A stretch of DNA of 64,000 nucleotides from positions 434,001 through 498,000 of the forward strand of contig NZ_NFUR01000003.1 of NCBI RefSeq assembly GCF_002127225.1, in the 5' to 3' direction. Source of the stretch: Sphingomonas sp. IBVSS2. GTDB taxonomy: Bacteria; Pseudomonadota; Alphaproteobacteria; Sphingomonadales; Sphingomonadaceae. Position 1 is the stretch's first letter. Each line of letters opens with the position of its first letter. This document shows, piece after piece, positions 34,109 through 44,549 of this stretch. The position numbers and the translations under genes are program-made. The notes beneath the pieces are model-generated. The model ran no database searches, had not been told where the DNA came from, and saw only the letters and a list, made by a program, of their open reading frames with translations.

Positions 34109-36402
34109 TGACCGAAACCCGCGACAAGGAACTGCGCCTCGCGCTCGTCTGCTACGGCGGCATCAGCCTGGCCGTGTACATGCACGGCATCACCAAGGAG
34201 GTCTGGCGCCTCGCCCGCGCCAGCTGTGCCGAGCGCGACGGGGCGGACGGCCGGCCCGACGTGTATCGCGAGCTGATCGAGGAGATCCGCGAGACGTCGG
34301 GCGTCAACCTGCGGGTGCTCGTCGATATCCTCGCCGGCGCCAGCGCGGGCGGCATCAACACGGTGTTCCTGGCCCAGGCCATCGCCACCGGCCAGTCGCT
34401 CGATCCGCTCACCGACCTGTGGATGGACAATGCGGACGTCGAGGCGCTGCTCGAGCCGCGCCAGCGCCCGTCGCACCGCTTCGCCAAGATCTGGGCGGTG
34501 CCGATCGCCTGGCTGGTCGCCAACCGTTCCAAGACCGTGGACGAGACGGTGGAGGCCGAGGCGCGCGACGAAGTGCGCCTGAAGCTCGAGCATTTCGTCC
34601 GCTCGCGCTGGTTCGAGCCGCCCTTTGGCGGCAAGCGGCTGGCCAACACCATCCTCGATGCCTTCGCCGCCATGGCCAAGGGCCCCAGGGACAAGCGCCT
34701 GCTGCCCGACGGGCAGCCGCTCGACCTGTTCGTCACCGTCACCGATTTTCGCGGCCATCCCGAGGCGTTGCGGCTCAATTCGCCCGCTTCCGTGATCGAG
34801 AACGAGCACCGGCTGGTCTTCTCCTTCACCGATCACGGCCTGCCGGGCGAGCGTTTCGCCGATGCCGCCAGCCTCACTTTCGCGGCGCGGGCCACTTCCA
34901 GCTTCCCCGGCGCCTTCCCGCCGATGACGGTGGGCGAGATGGACGATCTGCTCGCCGAACGGAAACAGGCCTGGCCGCAGCGCGATGCCTTTCTCGAGCG
35001 CGTCCTGCCGCGCCAATGGGCGGACAGCCGCGCCGAGAAGGCGATCCTGATCGACGGATCTGTGCTCGCCAACGCGCCGTTCCGCCCGGCCATGGAAGCA
35101 CTCAAGGAGCGGCCGGCCCGGCGCCAGGTCGACCGGCGCTTCATCTTCGTCGATCCCTTCCCCAATTTCCGTTTCGACTTCTACGGCGCCGAGGCGGACA
35201 AGAAGCCCGGCTTCTTCGCGACGATCATCGGCGCGCTCTCCGAGCTGCCGCGCGAGCAGCCGATCCGCGACAATCTCGACGAGATCGCCCGGCGCTCGCA
35301 CCGGATCGAGCGGATGCTCGCCATCGTCGCCGAGATCCGCGCCGAAGTGGAAACCCAGGTCGAGGCGCTGTTCGGCTATACGCTGTGGCTCGACTATCCC
35401 ACGCCCAAGCGGCTCGCGACCTGGCGCCGCCGCGCACAGGTCGCCGCGGCGGCCAAGGCCGGCTATGGCCACACCGCCTATGGCCTGCTGAAGGTGGAGG
35501 GCGCGATCGATCGCACCGCGCGGCTGCTCTACACGGTGGGCGAGCGGCACGGGCCCGAGCGGCTGCACGAGATCCGCGAGGCGCTGGCCGCCACGGTCCA
35601 GTCGCGCGGGGCGGACCGGTTCGGCGCCACGCTTTCCCATGGCGCTTCCCCCGAGACGCTGGAATTCCTGCGCGCCCACGACCTGGGCTTCCGCATCCGC
35701 CGCCTGCGCCTGCTCGCCCGCCGGCTCGCCGAAGTCGACTTGCCGACCAGCCATGGCGTGCTCCGCCCGATGCGCGAGGCGATCTATGATTCGCTCGCGG
35801 CCTATCTCGAGCTCAAGCGCGCCGACACCTATGCGGACCTGCGCGACGAGGTTCGGATGATGACCGACGATGCCGGGCCGATCCTCGACCGGCTGGCCGA
35901 GCGGATGCAGCTGAAGAAGCTCGACGGCGAGACCGATGCGCGGCTGGCGGAGGGGCTGAGCACGCTCGCCAAGGACCTGCGCCGCCCGCTCCTCCTCGCG
36001 CATCTGGGCTTTCCCTTCTACGACATCGCCACGCTGCCCCTGTTGCAGGGCGAGGGCGTGGACGAGTTCGATCCGATCCGGGTCGACCGCATCGCCCCGG
36101 ACGACGCCACCGCGATCCGGGCCGGCGGCGCCGAGGCGACGCTGAAGGGGATCCAGTTCAACAGTTTCGGCGCCTTCTTCAGCCGGGCCTATCGCGAGAA
36201 CGACTATCTCTGGGGGCGCCTGCACGGCGCGGACCGGCTGATCGACATCGTGCTGTCGACGCTCGATCCCGCCACCCGGCCGCCCGAGGAGCGTGCCGTG
36301 GCGATCAAGCGCCGGGCGTTCCACGCGATCCTCGACGAAGAGGAGAAGCGGCTGACGAAGATTCCGGGTTTGTTCGCGGAACTGCGCGCGGAGATCGGGT
36401 AG
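34108..36402 (+). CDS. Patatin-like phospholipase (long, DUF3376-type)
   Basis: A 764-residue protein. The N-terminal patatin domain has the oxyanion region VCYGGISLAVYMHG, the nucleophile elbow GASAGG (Ser79) and the dyad Asp in DGSVLANAPF near residue 316. The C-terminal half (about 400-764) is a helical region of the type attached to long bacterial patatins. No signal peptide is visible. Patatins hydrolyse acyl esters of phospholipids. It overlaps the EEP gene by 1 bp. Substrate is unknown. Confidence 0.88.
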   Translation: MTETRDKELRLALVCYGGISLAVYMHGITKEVWRLARASCAERDGADGRPDVYRELIEEIRETSGVNLRVLVDILAGASAGGINTVFLAQAIATGQSLDPLTDLWMDNADVEALLEPRQRPSHRFAKIWAVPIAWLVANRSKTVDETVEAEARDEVRLKLEHFVRSRWFEPPFGGKRLANTILDAFAAMAKGPRDKRLLPDGQPLDLFVTVTDFRGHPEALRLNSPASVIENEHRLVFSFTDHGLPGERFADAASLTFAARATSSFPGAFPPMTVGEMDDLLAERKQAWPQRDAFLERVLPRQWADSRAEKAILIDGSVLANAPFRPAMEALKERPARRQVDRRFIFVDPFPNFRFDFYGAEADKKPGFFATIIGALSELPREQPIRDNLDEIARRSHRIERMLAIVAEIRAEVETQVEALFGYTLWLDYPTPKRLATWRRRAQVAAAAKAGYGHTAYGLLKVEGAIDRTARLLYTVGERHGPERLHEIREALAATVQSRGADRFGATLSHGASPETLEFLRAHDLGFRIRRLRLLARRLAEVDLPTSHGVLRPMREAIYDSLAAYLELKRADTYADLRDEVRMMTDDAGPILDRLAERMQLKKLDGETDARLAEGLSTLAKDLRRPLLLAHLGFPFYDIATLPLLQGEGVDEFDPIRVDRIAPDDATAIRAGGAEATLKGIQFNSFGAFFSRAYRENDYLWGRLHGADRLIDIVLSTLDPATRPPEERAVAIKRRAFHAILDEEEKRLTKIPGLFAELRAEIG

Positions 36403-36496
36403 TCCGGCATCTCGCTTTGGGATGGGGAGCGAGAGTCTGGCCAAAATGGCCCACCCGCCCTAAAGTCCGCTCCGCCTCACGCAGGAAGGGAGAGGA

Positions 36497-36835
36497 ATGC
36501 GGTTTCTGAAGGTGCTGTTCTGGCTGTTGCTGGGCGGCCTTGTCGCTGGCTTCGTGATCTATAATGGCGACGAGCGCGTGAACGTGCACCTGTGGAGCGG
36601 CCTCATTGCCGATTTCAGCCTGCCGCTGCTGCTGATCCTCGTCTTCCTCGCCGGGCTGCTGCCCGTGCTGCTCGCCTATCATGCGCTGCGCTGGCGGATG
36701 CGCCAGCGGATCACCGGGCTGGAGCGCGCGCTGAACGATCTGCGCGCGATCAACGCGATGCCCGAGCCGCCGGCCGGACCCATGCCCGTGCCGATCCCGC
36801 CTCAGACGGCCCTGCCGCTGGGAGATCCGCTATGA
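36497..36835 (+). CDS. LapA-domain small membrane protein
   Basis: A 112-residue inner-membrane protein with helices at about 5-23 (VLFWLLLGGLVAGFVIY) and 40-62 (FSLPLLLILVFLAGLLPVLLAY), then a coiled-coil-like charged segment (LRWRMRQRITGLERALNDLRAIN) and a proline-rich tail. This is the LapA (DUF1049) layout, linked in E. coli to LPS assembly control with LapB. Its stop overlaps the pyrF start by 4 bp; a lapA-like gene before pyrF is a recurrent arrangement. Confidence 0.8.
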   Translation: MRFLKVLFWLLLGGLVAGFVIYNGDERVNVHLWSGLIADFSLPLLLILVFLAGLLPVLLAYHALRWRMRQRITGLERALNDLRAINAMPEPPAGPMPVPIPPQTALPLGDPL

Positions 36836-37503
36836 GCCCGGTCTATGTCGCAATCGACACGCCGGACCTGGAACGCGCCAGGGCCATCGCCACGCGGGTG
36901 AAGGCGCATGTCGGCGGGATCAAGCTCGGCCTCGAATTCTTCATGGCGAACGGCCGTGCCGGCGTGCACGAGATGCACGAGATCGGCCTGCCGATCTTCC
37001 TCGACCTCAAGTTCCACGACATTCCCAATACCGTCGCCAAGGCGATCCAGGCGCTGCGCCCGCTCGAGCCCGCGATCCTGACCGTTCACGCCGCGGGTGG
37101 CCGCGCCATGCTCGAGGACGCCAAGGCAGCCGCGCCCGCGGGCACCAAGGTGGTCGCGGTGACGATGCTCACCAGCCTGGACGACAGCGACCTGGTCTCG
37201 ATCGGCCTCAAGCCGGATCCGCACGAGCAGGTGATGCGCCTGACCGAGCTCGCCAGGTCGGCGGGCGTCGACGGCATCGTCTGCTCGGGCAACGAAGTTG
37301 CTGCCGCCAAGGCGCTTTGGCGCGATGGCTTCTTCGTCATTCCCGGCGTCCGCCCGGCGAACGGCACGGTGGGCGACCAGAAGCGCGTGGTCACGCCGCG
37401 CGCCGCGCTCGATGCCGGCGCCTCGATCCTGGTGGTCGGCCGCCCCATTACCCAGGCCCAGGATCCCGACCTGGCCGCACGCGAGATCGAGGCGACGCTA
37501 TAG
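36832..37503 (+). CDS. pyrF: Orotidine 5'-phosphate decarboxylase
   Basis: A 223-residue TIM-barrel enzyme for the last step of UMP synthesis. The catalytic Asp-Lys network is in FLDLKFHDIPNTV, with GGIKLGLEFF before it and the phosphate-binding end VVGRPITQAQDP. The ATG at 36832 is chosen because it overlaps the lapA-like stop by 4 bp and matches family length. Translationally coupled to that gene. No other pyrimidine gene is in the window. Confidence 0.96.
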   Translation: MSPVYVAIDTPDLERARAIATRVKAHVGGIKLGLEFFMANGRAGVHEMHEIGLPIFLDLKFHDIPNTVAKAIQALRPLEPAILTVHAAGGRAMLEDAKAAAPAGTKVVAVTMLTSLDDSDLVSIGLKPDPHEQVMRLTELARSAGVDGIVCSGNEVAAAKALWRDGFFVIPGVRPANGTVGDQKRVVTPRAALDAGASILVVGRPITQAQDPDLAAREIEATL

Positions 37504-37515
37504 CAGGAGGCAGTG

Positions 37516-38208
37516 ATGATACGGATCGCGGGTTTCGGACTCTTCGCCCTTTTCCTCGCATGTTTCGGTCTTCATGCCGCCTCTCCGCCGCAATCGGCCA
37601 GTTTCGACTGCGCCAGGGCCAGCCACCCGCTGGAAAAGACGATCTGCGCCAGCCCGAAGCTGCGCGCGCTCGATGGCGAAGTCGCCGCGCTCTACAAGGC
37701 GAAGCTCGGGCTCCTGTTCGACAAGCAGGGCTTTCGCGGGCAGCAGCGCGACTGGCAGCAGATCCTGCGCACCCGCTGCGCCAAGGCCTGCGATCCCGCC
37801 TCGGTGGAGCGCGACTATGCCGTGCAGCGCGATTCCCTGCGCAGCTTCAGCGAGGAGCTGTGGGAAGCCAGCTACAAGACCGCCGACGTTGCCCAGCTGA
37901 CGATCAACCATATCGACGCGAGACAGTTCGATTTCGGGCTAAGCCGCGATCTCGAGGGCAAGCCGCTCTGCAAGCTGCCGGCCAGCGACGGCGAGGCCGG
38001 CGCGATCGCCACGCTCGCCACACCAGCCAAGGCGAGCTGGGCCGCCGGCGCGTGCAGGATCGACTTCACCCTGACGCGCGACGCCAGCGGCCATGTCACT
38101 CGGATCGACACGACCGCGTCAGCGGGCTGCAAGCGCTATTGCAAGGGCAATTACGGCCTGAGCGACGCCTTCCTGCCCGCCAACAGCTGGGTCGCCAGCA
38201 ATCAGTGA
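37516..38208 (+). CDS. Exported LprI-like protein
   Basis: A 230-residue secreted protein: signal peptide to about residue 22 (GLFALFLACFGLHAA), then a segment like the lysozyme-inhibitor LprI N-terminal domain (FDCARASHPLEKTICASPKLRALDGEVAALY) with paired cysteines. The C-terminal half has four more cysteines and no clear family. The ATG at 37516 has GGAGG at 5 nt; a GTG one codon earlier is less likely. It overlaps the convergent SDR gene by 7 bp. Confidence 0.65.
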   Translation: MIRIAGFGLFALFLACFGLHAASPPQSASFDCARASHPLEKTICASPKLRALDGEVAALYKAKLGLLFDKQGFRGQQRDWQQILRTRCAKACDPASVERDYAVQRDSLRSFSEELWEASYKTADVAQLTINHIDARQFDFGLSRDLEGKPLCKLPASDGEAGAIATLATPAKASWAAGACRIDFTLTRDASGHVTRIDTTASAGCKRYCKGNYGLSDAFLPANSWVASNQ

Positions 38209-38951
38209 GTGCCGTCGTTGAGCAGCGCGAACACCTGCTCATAGTCGCCGCGCGCCTCGGCGAAGCGCAGGAACTTCACGCGCTCGGTCAGGTTCTCGGC
38301 CGCCCCCGCCTCCAGCTGGGCCAGGGTCTCGGCGATATAGTCGGCGAGCGGCATCGAATTGGGGTTCTCGGCATGGCCGGGCATCAGGTCGGTCGCCACG
38401 GCCGGCGGGGCGATCTCGATCACTTCGACATTGGTGCCCTTCAGCTGGTGGCGCAGCGACTGGGTCCAGCTGTGGATCGCCGCCTTGGTCGCCGAATAGG
38501 TGGGCGTGGCCGTGAGCGGGACGAAGGCGAGGCCCGAACTGACGGTCAGCACCGCCGCCCTGGGACGGGCCAGCAGGTGCGGGAGCAGCGCGGCATTGAG
38601 GCGCAGCGGCCCGAGCAAATTGGTGGCGATCGTCGCCTCGCCGATGGCCAGGTCCGATCCCGGCGCGACGAGCTTCTCCGCCTGCATGATCCCGGCATTG
38701 TGGAGCACCACGTTCAGCGCCGGATGCGCCGCAACGATCTCGCGGGCGAAGCGGGCGATGTCGTCGGCATCGGCCACGTCCAGCGTCGCGGTGGCGATGC
38801 CCGGATTGGCAGCGGCGACGTCCTCGAGCGCGCTCGCGCGACGGCCCGAGACGATCACCTTGTTGCCCCGCGCATGCAGCGCCTCGGCGAGCGCGCGGCC
38901 GATGCCCGAGCCGCCGCCGGTGATCAGGATGGTGTTGCCGGTCATGTCCAT
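38202..38951 (-). CDS. Short-chain dehydrogenase/reductase (DltE-like)
   Basis: A 249-residue SDR. Cofactor motif TGGGSGIG (about 11-18), NAG in VLHNAGIM, and the catalytic set S in TVSSGLAF, YSATK with Tyr/Lys. It resembles the DltE/YdfG-type oxidoreductases that often sit divergent to HxlR regulators. Arg near the cofactor (SGRRAS) suggests NADP. AAGGA precedes the ATG at 38951. Substrate unknown. Confidence 0.9.
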   Translation of the reverse strand: MDMTGNTILITGGGSGIGRALAEALHARGNKVIVSGRRASALEDVAAANPGIATATLDVADADDIARFAREIVAAHPALNVVLHNAGIMQAEKLVAPGSDLAIGEATIATNLLGPLRLNAALLPHLLARPRAAVLTVSSGLAFVPLTATPTYSATKAAIHSWTQSLRHQLKGTNVEVIEIAPPAVATDLMPGHAENPNSMPLADYIAETLAQLEAGAAENLTERVKFLRFAEARGDYEQVFALLNDGTH

Positions 38952-38998
38952 GTTCGGATCCTTTCCGTGAATGTCTGGACGCTGGATATCGTATCATG

Positions 38999-39020
38999 GT
39001 ACCTAATAGGGAGTAGGCAC
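38999..39020. promoter_or_regulatory. Candidate HxlR operator in the SDR/HxlR divergent promoter
   Basis: GTACCTA (38999-39005) and TAGGCAC (39014-39020) form an inverted repeat with 6 of 7 positions matching and an 8-bp spacer. It lies midway in the 100-bp gap between the SDR and HxlR genes, in a locally AT-richer region. HxlR-family winged-helix dimers bind such dyads, often with GTAC ends, and usually regulate the adjacent oxidoreductase. Confidence 0.5.
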
Positions 39021-39051
39021 CCAAAATATTCATACACACCTTCTGGAAACC

Positions 39052-39441
39052 ATGGCCGATTACGACCCCCATCACTATCCCGACCTCGACCCTCGGGTGG
39101 AAGCGCTCGTCACCGAGATCATCGGCCGCGTCGCCGACAAATGGACGATGATCGTGCTCGAGGCGCTCGCCGAGCATGGCGAGCTGCGCTTCTCGAAGCT
39201 GCGCGCCGAATGCGGCGGGATCAGCCAGAAGATGCTCACCCAGACGGTGCGCCAGATGGAGCGCGACGGGCTGCTGATCCGCACCGTTCATCCGGTGATC
39301 CCGCCACGGGTGGAGTACCGGCTCACCGACCTTGGCGGCAGCCTGGCCGAGGCATTCTGCGGCGTATGGGTGTGGGCGGCACGCAATCTGGCGCGGATCG
39401 AGGCGTCCCGCGCCGCCTTCGATGCGCGGGCGGCGGAGTAG
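39052..39441 (+). CDS. HxlR-family transcriptional regulator
   Basis: A 129-residue winged-helix protein with the family signature ADKWTMIVLEALAEHGELRFSKLR, GGISQKMLTQTVRQMERDGL and VEYRLTDLGGSLAEAF. No cysteine near the N-terminus, unlike thiol-sensing YodB/HypR, so the inducer is probably not sensed through a Cys at that position. It is divergent from the SDR gene and likely controls both through the dyad between them. Confidence 0.9.
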   Translation: MADYDPHHYPDLDPRVEALVTEIIGRVADKWTMIVLEALAEHGELRFSKLRAECGGISQKMLTQTVRQMERDGLLIRTVHPVIPPRVEYRLTDLGGSLAEAFCGVWVWAARNLARIEASRAAFDARAAE

Positions 39442-39481
39442 GCGCTTGCCAAAGCCGCCCCGGCATCCGACAGAGCCCGCC

Positions 39482-39994
39482 ATGTCCGACGCGCCGACGA
39501 TCCGCCTTGCCACCCCCGACGACCTGCCGGCGCTCCACCCCGTGATCGAACGCGCCTATCGCGGGGACGCGGCGCGCGGGGGCTGGACGCATGAGGCCGA
39601 CCTGATCCCCGAGGGCAGTCGCACCGAGCTGGCGACGCTGGAGGCGATCCTGGCCGATCCCGCCCAGCGGCTGCTGGTGGCGCTGGGCGACAATGGCCCG
39701 ATCGGCTGCGTCCAGATCACCGACAAGGGCGGCCGCCTCGCCTATCTCGGGTTGCTCTGCGTCGATCCGCTGCTTCAGGCCGGCGGGCTCGGCAAGCGGC
39801 TGGTCGCGGCGGCGGAGGACTGCGCGCGCGAGGCGTTCGGCACCGTGCGGATGGAGATGACGGTGATCGACGCCCGCACCGAGCTGATCGCCTATTATAC
39901 GCGCCGCGGCTATGCGAACTCGGGCGAGAAGCGCGATTTCGTGATCCCGCTCGATCCGCCGCTGTTCATGGACGTGCTGGTCAAGGACCTCTGA
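39482..39994 (+). CDS. GNAT family N-acetyltransferase
   Basis: A 170-residue GNAT protein. It shows IRLATPDDLPAL at the start, the beta-4/acetyl-CoA region LGLLCVDPLLQAGGLGKRLV with the Q/RxxGxG/A-type loop (QAGGLG), and YTRRGY near the end. The ATG at 39482 is the first in the conserved region. It overlaps the convergent kinase gene by 14 bp. Substrate unknown. Confidence 0.88.
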   Translation: MSDAPTIRLATPDDLPALHPVIERAYRGDAARGGWTHEADLIPEGSRTELATLEAILADPAQRLLVALGDNGPIGCVQITDKGGRLAYLGLLCVDPLLQAGGLGKRLVAAAEDCAREAFGTVRMEMTVIDARTELIAYYTRRGYANSGEKRDFVIPLDPPLFMDVLVKDL

Positions 39995-40490
39995 AGTCCT
40001 TCAGGAAATCGGCGATCTCGCGACGATTGCCGAGCCAGACGAATTCGCCGGAATAGCCTTCCAGCATCGCCTCGACGCGCGGCAGGGTCCGGAGGCGGAA
40101 CAACAGGACATAACCGAGAAAGCCAAGGTCGAAGCGCTCGGGACAGCCCTCGGCCATGTCCGGGCGCACCTTGCCGAACTGGCCGATGATCCTGCGGATC
40201 ACGCGCCAGAAACAGCGCAGCGGCGACAGGTCAAGCAGCACCACCTTGTCCGCGGCGGCAAGGCGGGCGGGCAGCGTGCCGGCATAGGTTCCGTCGATGA
40301 TCCAGCGCGGGCCGGCGGCCAGCGCGCTTACCTGTTCCCGCCATGTCTCCGCATCCGGCTCGACCCAGCCCGGTCGCCAGTAGAGCTGGTCGAGATGATG
40401 GACGGGCAGCCCGGTCCGCGCGCCGAGCTGGCGCGCGAGCGTCGATTTGCCGCTGCCGGGCGATCCGATGACGAGAATGCGTTCGGCCAT
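39981..40490 (-). CDS. P-loop kinase-like protein (FlaR/topology-modulation family)
   Basis: A 169-residue small P-loop NTPase: Walker A IGSPGSGKSTLARQLG, HHLDQLYWRPGW, RWIIDGTYAGTLPAR and VVLLDLSPLRCFWR. This is the pattern of the adenylate-kinase-like proteins annotated as DNA topology modulation protein FlaR; the biochemical role of the family is not settled. It is divergent from trpF (about 60 bp) and convergent with the GNAT gene. Confidence 0.8.
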   Translation of the reverse strand: MAERILVIGSPGSGKSTLARQLGARTGLPVHHLDQLYWRPGWVEPDAETWREQVSALAAGPRWIIDGTYAGTLPARLAAADKVVLLDLSPLRCFWRVIRRIIGQFGKVRPDMAEGCPERFDLGFLGYVLLFRLRTLPRVEAMLEGYSGEFVWLGNRREIADFLKDFRGP

Positions 40491-40549
40491 AGAATTTCTT
40501 AGCGGCCCTGGCTGGTGACGTCGCGGCCTTATCGCCCTAAGGCTCGCGC

Positions 40550-41179
40550 ATGCCCGTTACCGCCAAGATCTGCGGCCTGTCCACGCCCGAGACGCTCGAT
40601 GCCGCCATTGCCGGCGGCGCGAGCCATGTCGGCTTCGTGTTCTTCCCGCCCTCGCCGCGCAATCTGGACTTCGACCAGGCGCGGGCGCTGATCCGGCGCG
40701 TCCCGGGGCATGTCGGCACGGTCGGCGTGTTCGTCGATCCCGACGAGGCGCTGCTCTCCGCGGCGCTAGCCACCGGCATCCAGGCGGTGCAACTCCACAA
40801 GACTGCCCCCGATCGCGCCGCCGCTATCCGCATGCGCGTGCCGGTCTGGGCCGCAGTGGCGGTGAAGACCCGCGCCGATATGGACCAGGCGGCAGCCTAT
40901 CGCGGCGCGGCCGACCGCATCCTCTATGACGCCAAGACTCCCGACGGCGCCGCGCTGCCGGGCGGCATGGGCCTGCGCTTCGACTGGAAGCTGCTCGAGT
41001 ACATTCCCCAGCCGCTGCCCTGGGCGCTTTCCGGCGGGCTCGATGCCGGCAATGTCCGCGAGGCGGCGGGCATCACCGGCGCCAGGTTGGTCGATGTCTC
41101 CTCCGGGGTAGAGAGCGCGCCAGGCGTCAAGGATGTTGCCAAGATCGCCGCATTCCTCCAAGCGGTGGCGCAATGTTGA
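40550..41179 (+). CDS. trpF: Phosphoribosylanthranilate isomerase
   Basis: A 209-residue TIM barrel for step three of tryptophan synthesis. Catalytic Cys in KICGLSTPETLDAA, the HVGFVFFPPSPRN motif, VQLHK and the catalytic Asp region FDWKLL; phosphate-binding end ALSGGLDAGNV and DVSSGVESAPGVKD. It starts the trpF-trpB-orf-trpA run, with accD behind, a standard alphaproteobacterial order. Confidence 0.97.
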   Translation: MPVTAKICGLSTPETLDAAIAGGASHVGFVFFPPSPRNLDFDQARALIRRVPGHVGTVGVFVDPDEALLSAALATGIQAVQLHKTAPDRAAAIRMRVPVWAAVAVKTRADMDQAAAYRGAADRILYDAKTPDGAALPGGMGLRFDWKLLEYIPQPLPWALSGGLDAGNVREAAGITGARLVDVSSGVESAPGVKDVAKIAAFLQAVAQC

Positions 41180-41269
41180 GGCCGTTCGCACCTGTCCGCA
41201 TCGGATTTCGATGGCGCTGATCGCTAGCTCCCGAGCCAGCCTCCGCCATCCGAACCCATGAGAGACGCA

Positions 41270-42510
<1,241 letters not shown>

Positions 42511-42514
<4 letters not shown>

Positions 42515-42801
42515 GCGCGTCATTGCGACGTGAGCTCGTCACTACGCCGATCCTATTTGTTGTCCTCGTCGTGTTGCGACTGTTTCCCTATTCGCTAATC
42601 GCGACCCTGTGGAACGGCCAGACGTTCGACTCGGCGTTAACCGGCTACCGAACGATGTTTCAGGAAAAACTGCTCGAAGCCATTATCTGGTCGACGATCT
42701 TCGTCGTGCTCATGCGCATCGTGACCTGGTTCGAGCGCCGCCCGAAGGTGCCGCACTATGGCGACCGCGACGACGGGTATAAGGTAAATCGACATGGCTG
42801 A
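42511..42801 (+). CDS. Small membrane protein between trpB and trpA
   Basis: A 96-residue protein from GTG at 42511 (inside the trpB stop, 4-bp overlap) that ends 8 bp inside trpA, so it is translationally coupled to both. Two membrane helices: about 12-32 ([22 protein letters not shown]) and 53-70 ([21 protein letters not shown]); basic segments around them (RRREL, ERRPK). The base composition is lower in GC than its neighbours. trpB and trpA usually abut directly or with a short gap, so this is an insertion into the operon. I know no family for it. Confidence 0.65.
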
Positions 42802-43585
42802 TCGCCTCGCCAACGCCTTTCCGGCCGACCGTGCCGCGCTGGTTACCTTCATCACCGCGGGCGACGGCGACACGGCCGCCAACCTGGACGCGCTCGTCGC
42901 GGGCGGTGCGGACGTGATCGAGCTGGGCATGCCCTTCACCGATCCGATGGCCGACGGCCCGGCGATCCAGGCGGCGAACCTGCGCGCGCTCGCCAAGGGC
43001 ACGCGCACCGTCGACGTGCTGGCGATCGTCGAAGGCTTCCGCGCGCGGCATCCGAACGTGCCGCTGGTGCTGATGGGCTATGCCAACACGATGACGCGCC
43101 CCACCCCCACGGCCTTTGCCGAAGCGGCGGCCCGGGCCGGCGCGGACGGCGTGATCATCGTCGACATCCCGCCCGAGGAAGCCGGCGAGGTCGCGCCCTT
43201 CGCGGCGAACGGGATCGACGTGATCCGCCTCGCCACGCCCACCACCGATGCCGCGCGCCTGCCGGCGGTCCTCGAAGGTGCGAGCGGGTTCCTCTATTAT
43301 GTCTCGGTCGCCGGGATCACCGGGCTGCAACAGGCCGCCCAGGCCTCGATCGAGGATGCCGTCGCGCGGCTCAAGGCCGCGACCGACCTGCCCGTGGCGG
43401 TCGGCTTCGGCGTCCGCACGCCGGAGCAGGCCGAGGCGATCGCCCGGGTGGCCGACGGCGTCGTCGTCGGTTCCGCGATCGTGGACCTGGTTGGAAAACA
43501 TGGAGTAGATGCGCCGGAGCACGTCCGAGCCTATATCCGCTCCCTCAAGACGGCCGTGGAAGCCGCAAGGAAAGAAGTCGCATGA
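42794..43585 (+). CDS. trpA: Tryptophan synthase alpha chain
   Basis: A 263-residue TIM barrel that releases indole from indole-glycerol phosphate to TrpB. Catalytic Glu43 in [11 protein letters not shown] and Asp54 in [10 protein letters not shown] by alignment, GYANTM, and the phosphate site [10 protein letters not shown] and VVGSAIVD. Its ATG lies 8 bp before the end of the small membrane gene. The stop overlaps accD by 4 bp. Confidence 0.97.
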   Translation: MADRLANAFPADRAALVTFITAGDGDTAANLDALVAGGADVIELGMPFTDPMADGPAIQAANLRALAKGTRTVDVLAIVEGFRARHPNVPLVLMGYANTMTRPTPTAFAEAAARAGADGVIIVDIPPEEAGEVAPFAANGIDVIRLATPTTDAARLPAVLEGASGFLYYVSVAGITGLQQAAQASIEDAVARLKAATDLPVAVGFGVRTPEQAEAIARVADGVVVGSAIVDLVGKHGVDAPEHVRAYIRSLKTAVEAARKEVA

Positions 43586-44436
43586 GCTGGATCGATCGCG
43601 TCCGCAACGTCCTGGCCTTCACCCCGAAGAAGGAAACCCCCGACAATCTCTGGCACAAGTGCAAGGGATGCGGGCAGATGACCTTCATGAAAGAGCTGGA
43701 GGCCAACCAGCATGTCTGCCCGCATTGCGATCACCACGATCGCATCGGCCCGGCCGAGCGCTTCCAGTATCTGTTCGACGAGGGCAGCTACACCGTGCTG
43801 CCCAGTCCCAGGGTGGCCGAGGATCCGCTCAAGTTCCGCGACCAGAAGCCCTATCCGGCGCGCCTCAAGGCGGCGCGGACCAGCACCGGCGAGCAGGACG
43901 CGTTCCTCAACGCCTCGGGCACGATCCTCGGCCGCAAGGCGGTGATCGGCGTGCAGGATTTCGCCTTCATGGGCGGCTCGATGGGCCAGGCCGTGGGCGA
44001 GGCGTTCATCCAGGGCGTCGAGGCGGCGATCGCGGCGCGGGCGCCCTATATCGCCTTCACTGCCTCGGGCGGCGCGCGCATGCAGGAAGGCATCCTCTCG
44101 CTGATGCAGATGCCGCGCACCACCGTGGCGATCGAGATGCTCCACGATGCGGGCCTGCCCTATATCGTCGTGCTGACCGACCCGACCTCGGGCGGGGTGA
44201 TGGCAGCCTATGCGATGCTGGGCGACGTCCAGATCGCCGAGCCGCGCGCCACGCTCGCCTTCACCGGCCGCCGCGTGATCGAGAACACGATCCGCGAGAA
44301 GCTGCCCGACGACTTCCAGACCTCGGAATATTATCGCGAGCACGGGCTGATCGACATGGTCACCCATCGCAAGGAACTGCGCGCGACGCTCGGCCAGCTG
44401 ATCGGGCTGCTGTGCGAGGGGAAGAAGGCGGCGTGA
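43582..44436 (+). CDS. accD: Acetyl-CoA carboxylase carboxyltransferase subunit beta
   Basis: A 284-residue subunit with the N-terminal zinc ribbon (CKGCGQM ... [11 protein letters not shown]) and the crotonase-fold carboxyl-transferase domain with [21 protein letters not shown] and [10 protein letters not shown]. It pairs with AccA in malonyl-CoA synthesis. The start overlaps the trpA stop by 4 bp. The trp-accD-folC order is conserved in many Proteobacteria. Confidence 0.97.
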   Translation: MSWIDRVRNVLAFTPKKETPDNLWHKCKGCGQMTFMKELEANQHVCPHCDHHDRIGPAERFQYLFDEGSYTVLPSPRVAEDPLKFRDQKPYPARLKAARTSTGEQDAFLNASGTILGRKAVIGVQDFAFMGGSMGQAVGEAFIQGVEAAIAARAPYIAFTASGGARMQEGILSLMQMPRTTVAIEMLHDAGLPYIVVLTDPTSGGVMAAYAMLGDVQIAEPRATLAFTGRRVIENTIREKLPDDFQTSEYYREHGLIDMVTHRKELRATLGQLIGLLCEGKKAA

Positions 44437-44444
44437 TGCATTTT

Positions 44445-44470
44445 CCCTCTCCCCGTCGGCGGGGAGAGGG
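44445..44470. repeat. Perfect 11-bp stem-loop between accD and folC
   Basis: CCCTCTCCCCG (44445-44455), TCGG loop, CGGGGAGAGGG (44460-44470). Similar CCTCTCCC/GGGAGAGG units recur downstream to 44547, the last one carrying GGGAGAGGAA as the folC ribosome site. No T-run, so more a dispersed repeat than a terminator. Confidence 0.65.
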
Positions 44471-44549
44471 CTAGGGAGAGGGGCATGAATCGCCAGCTCT
44501 TCGCATTCCCTCTCTCTCCGGCCCTCTTCCCGAACAGGGAGAGGAAGTG

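Noticed and set aside
34072..36444. A 790-codon minus-strand frame
   Set aside because: Antisense to the patatin-like gene; composition of a shadow frame.
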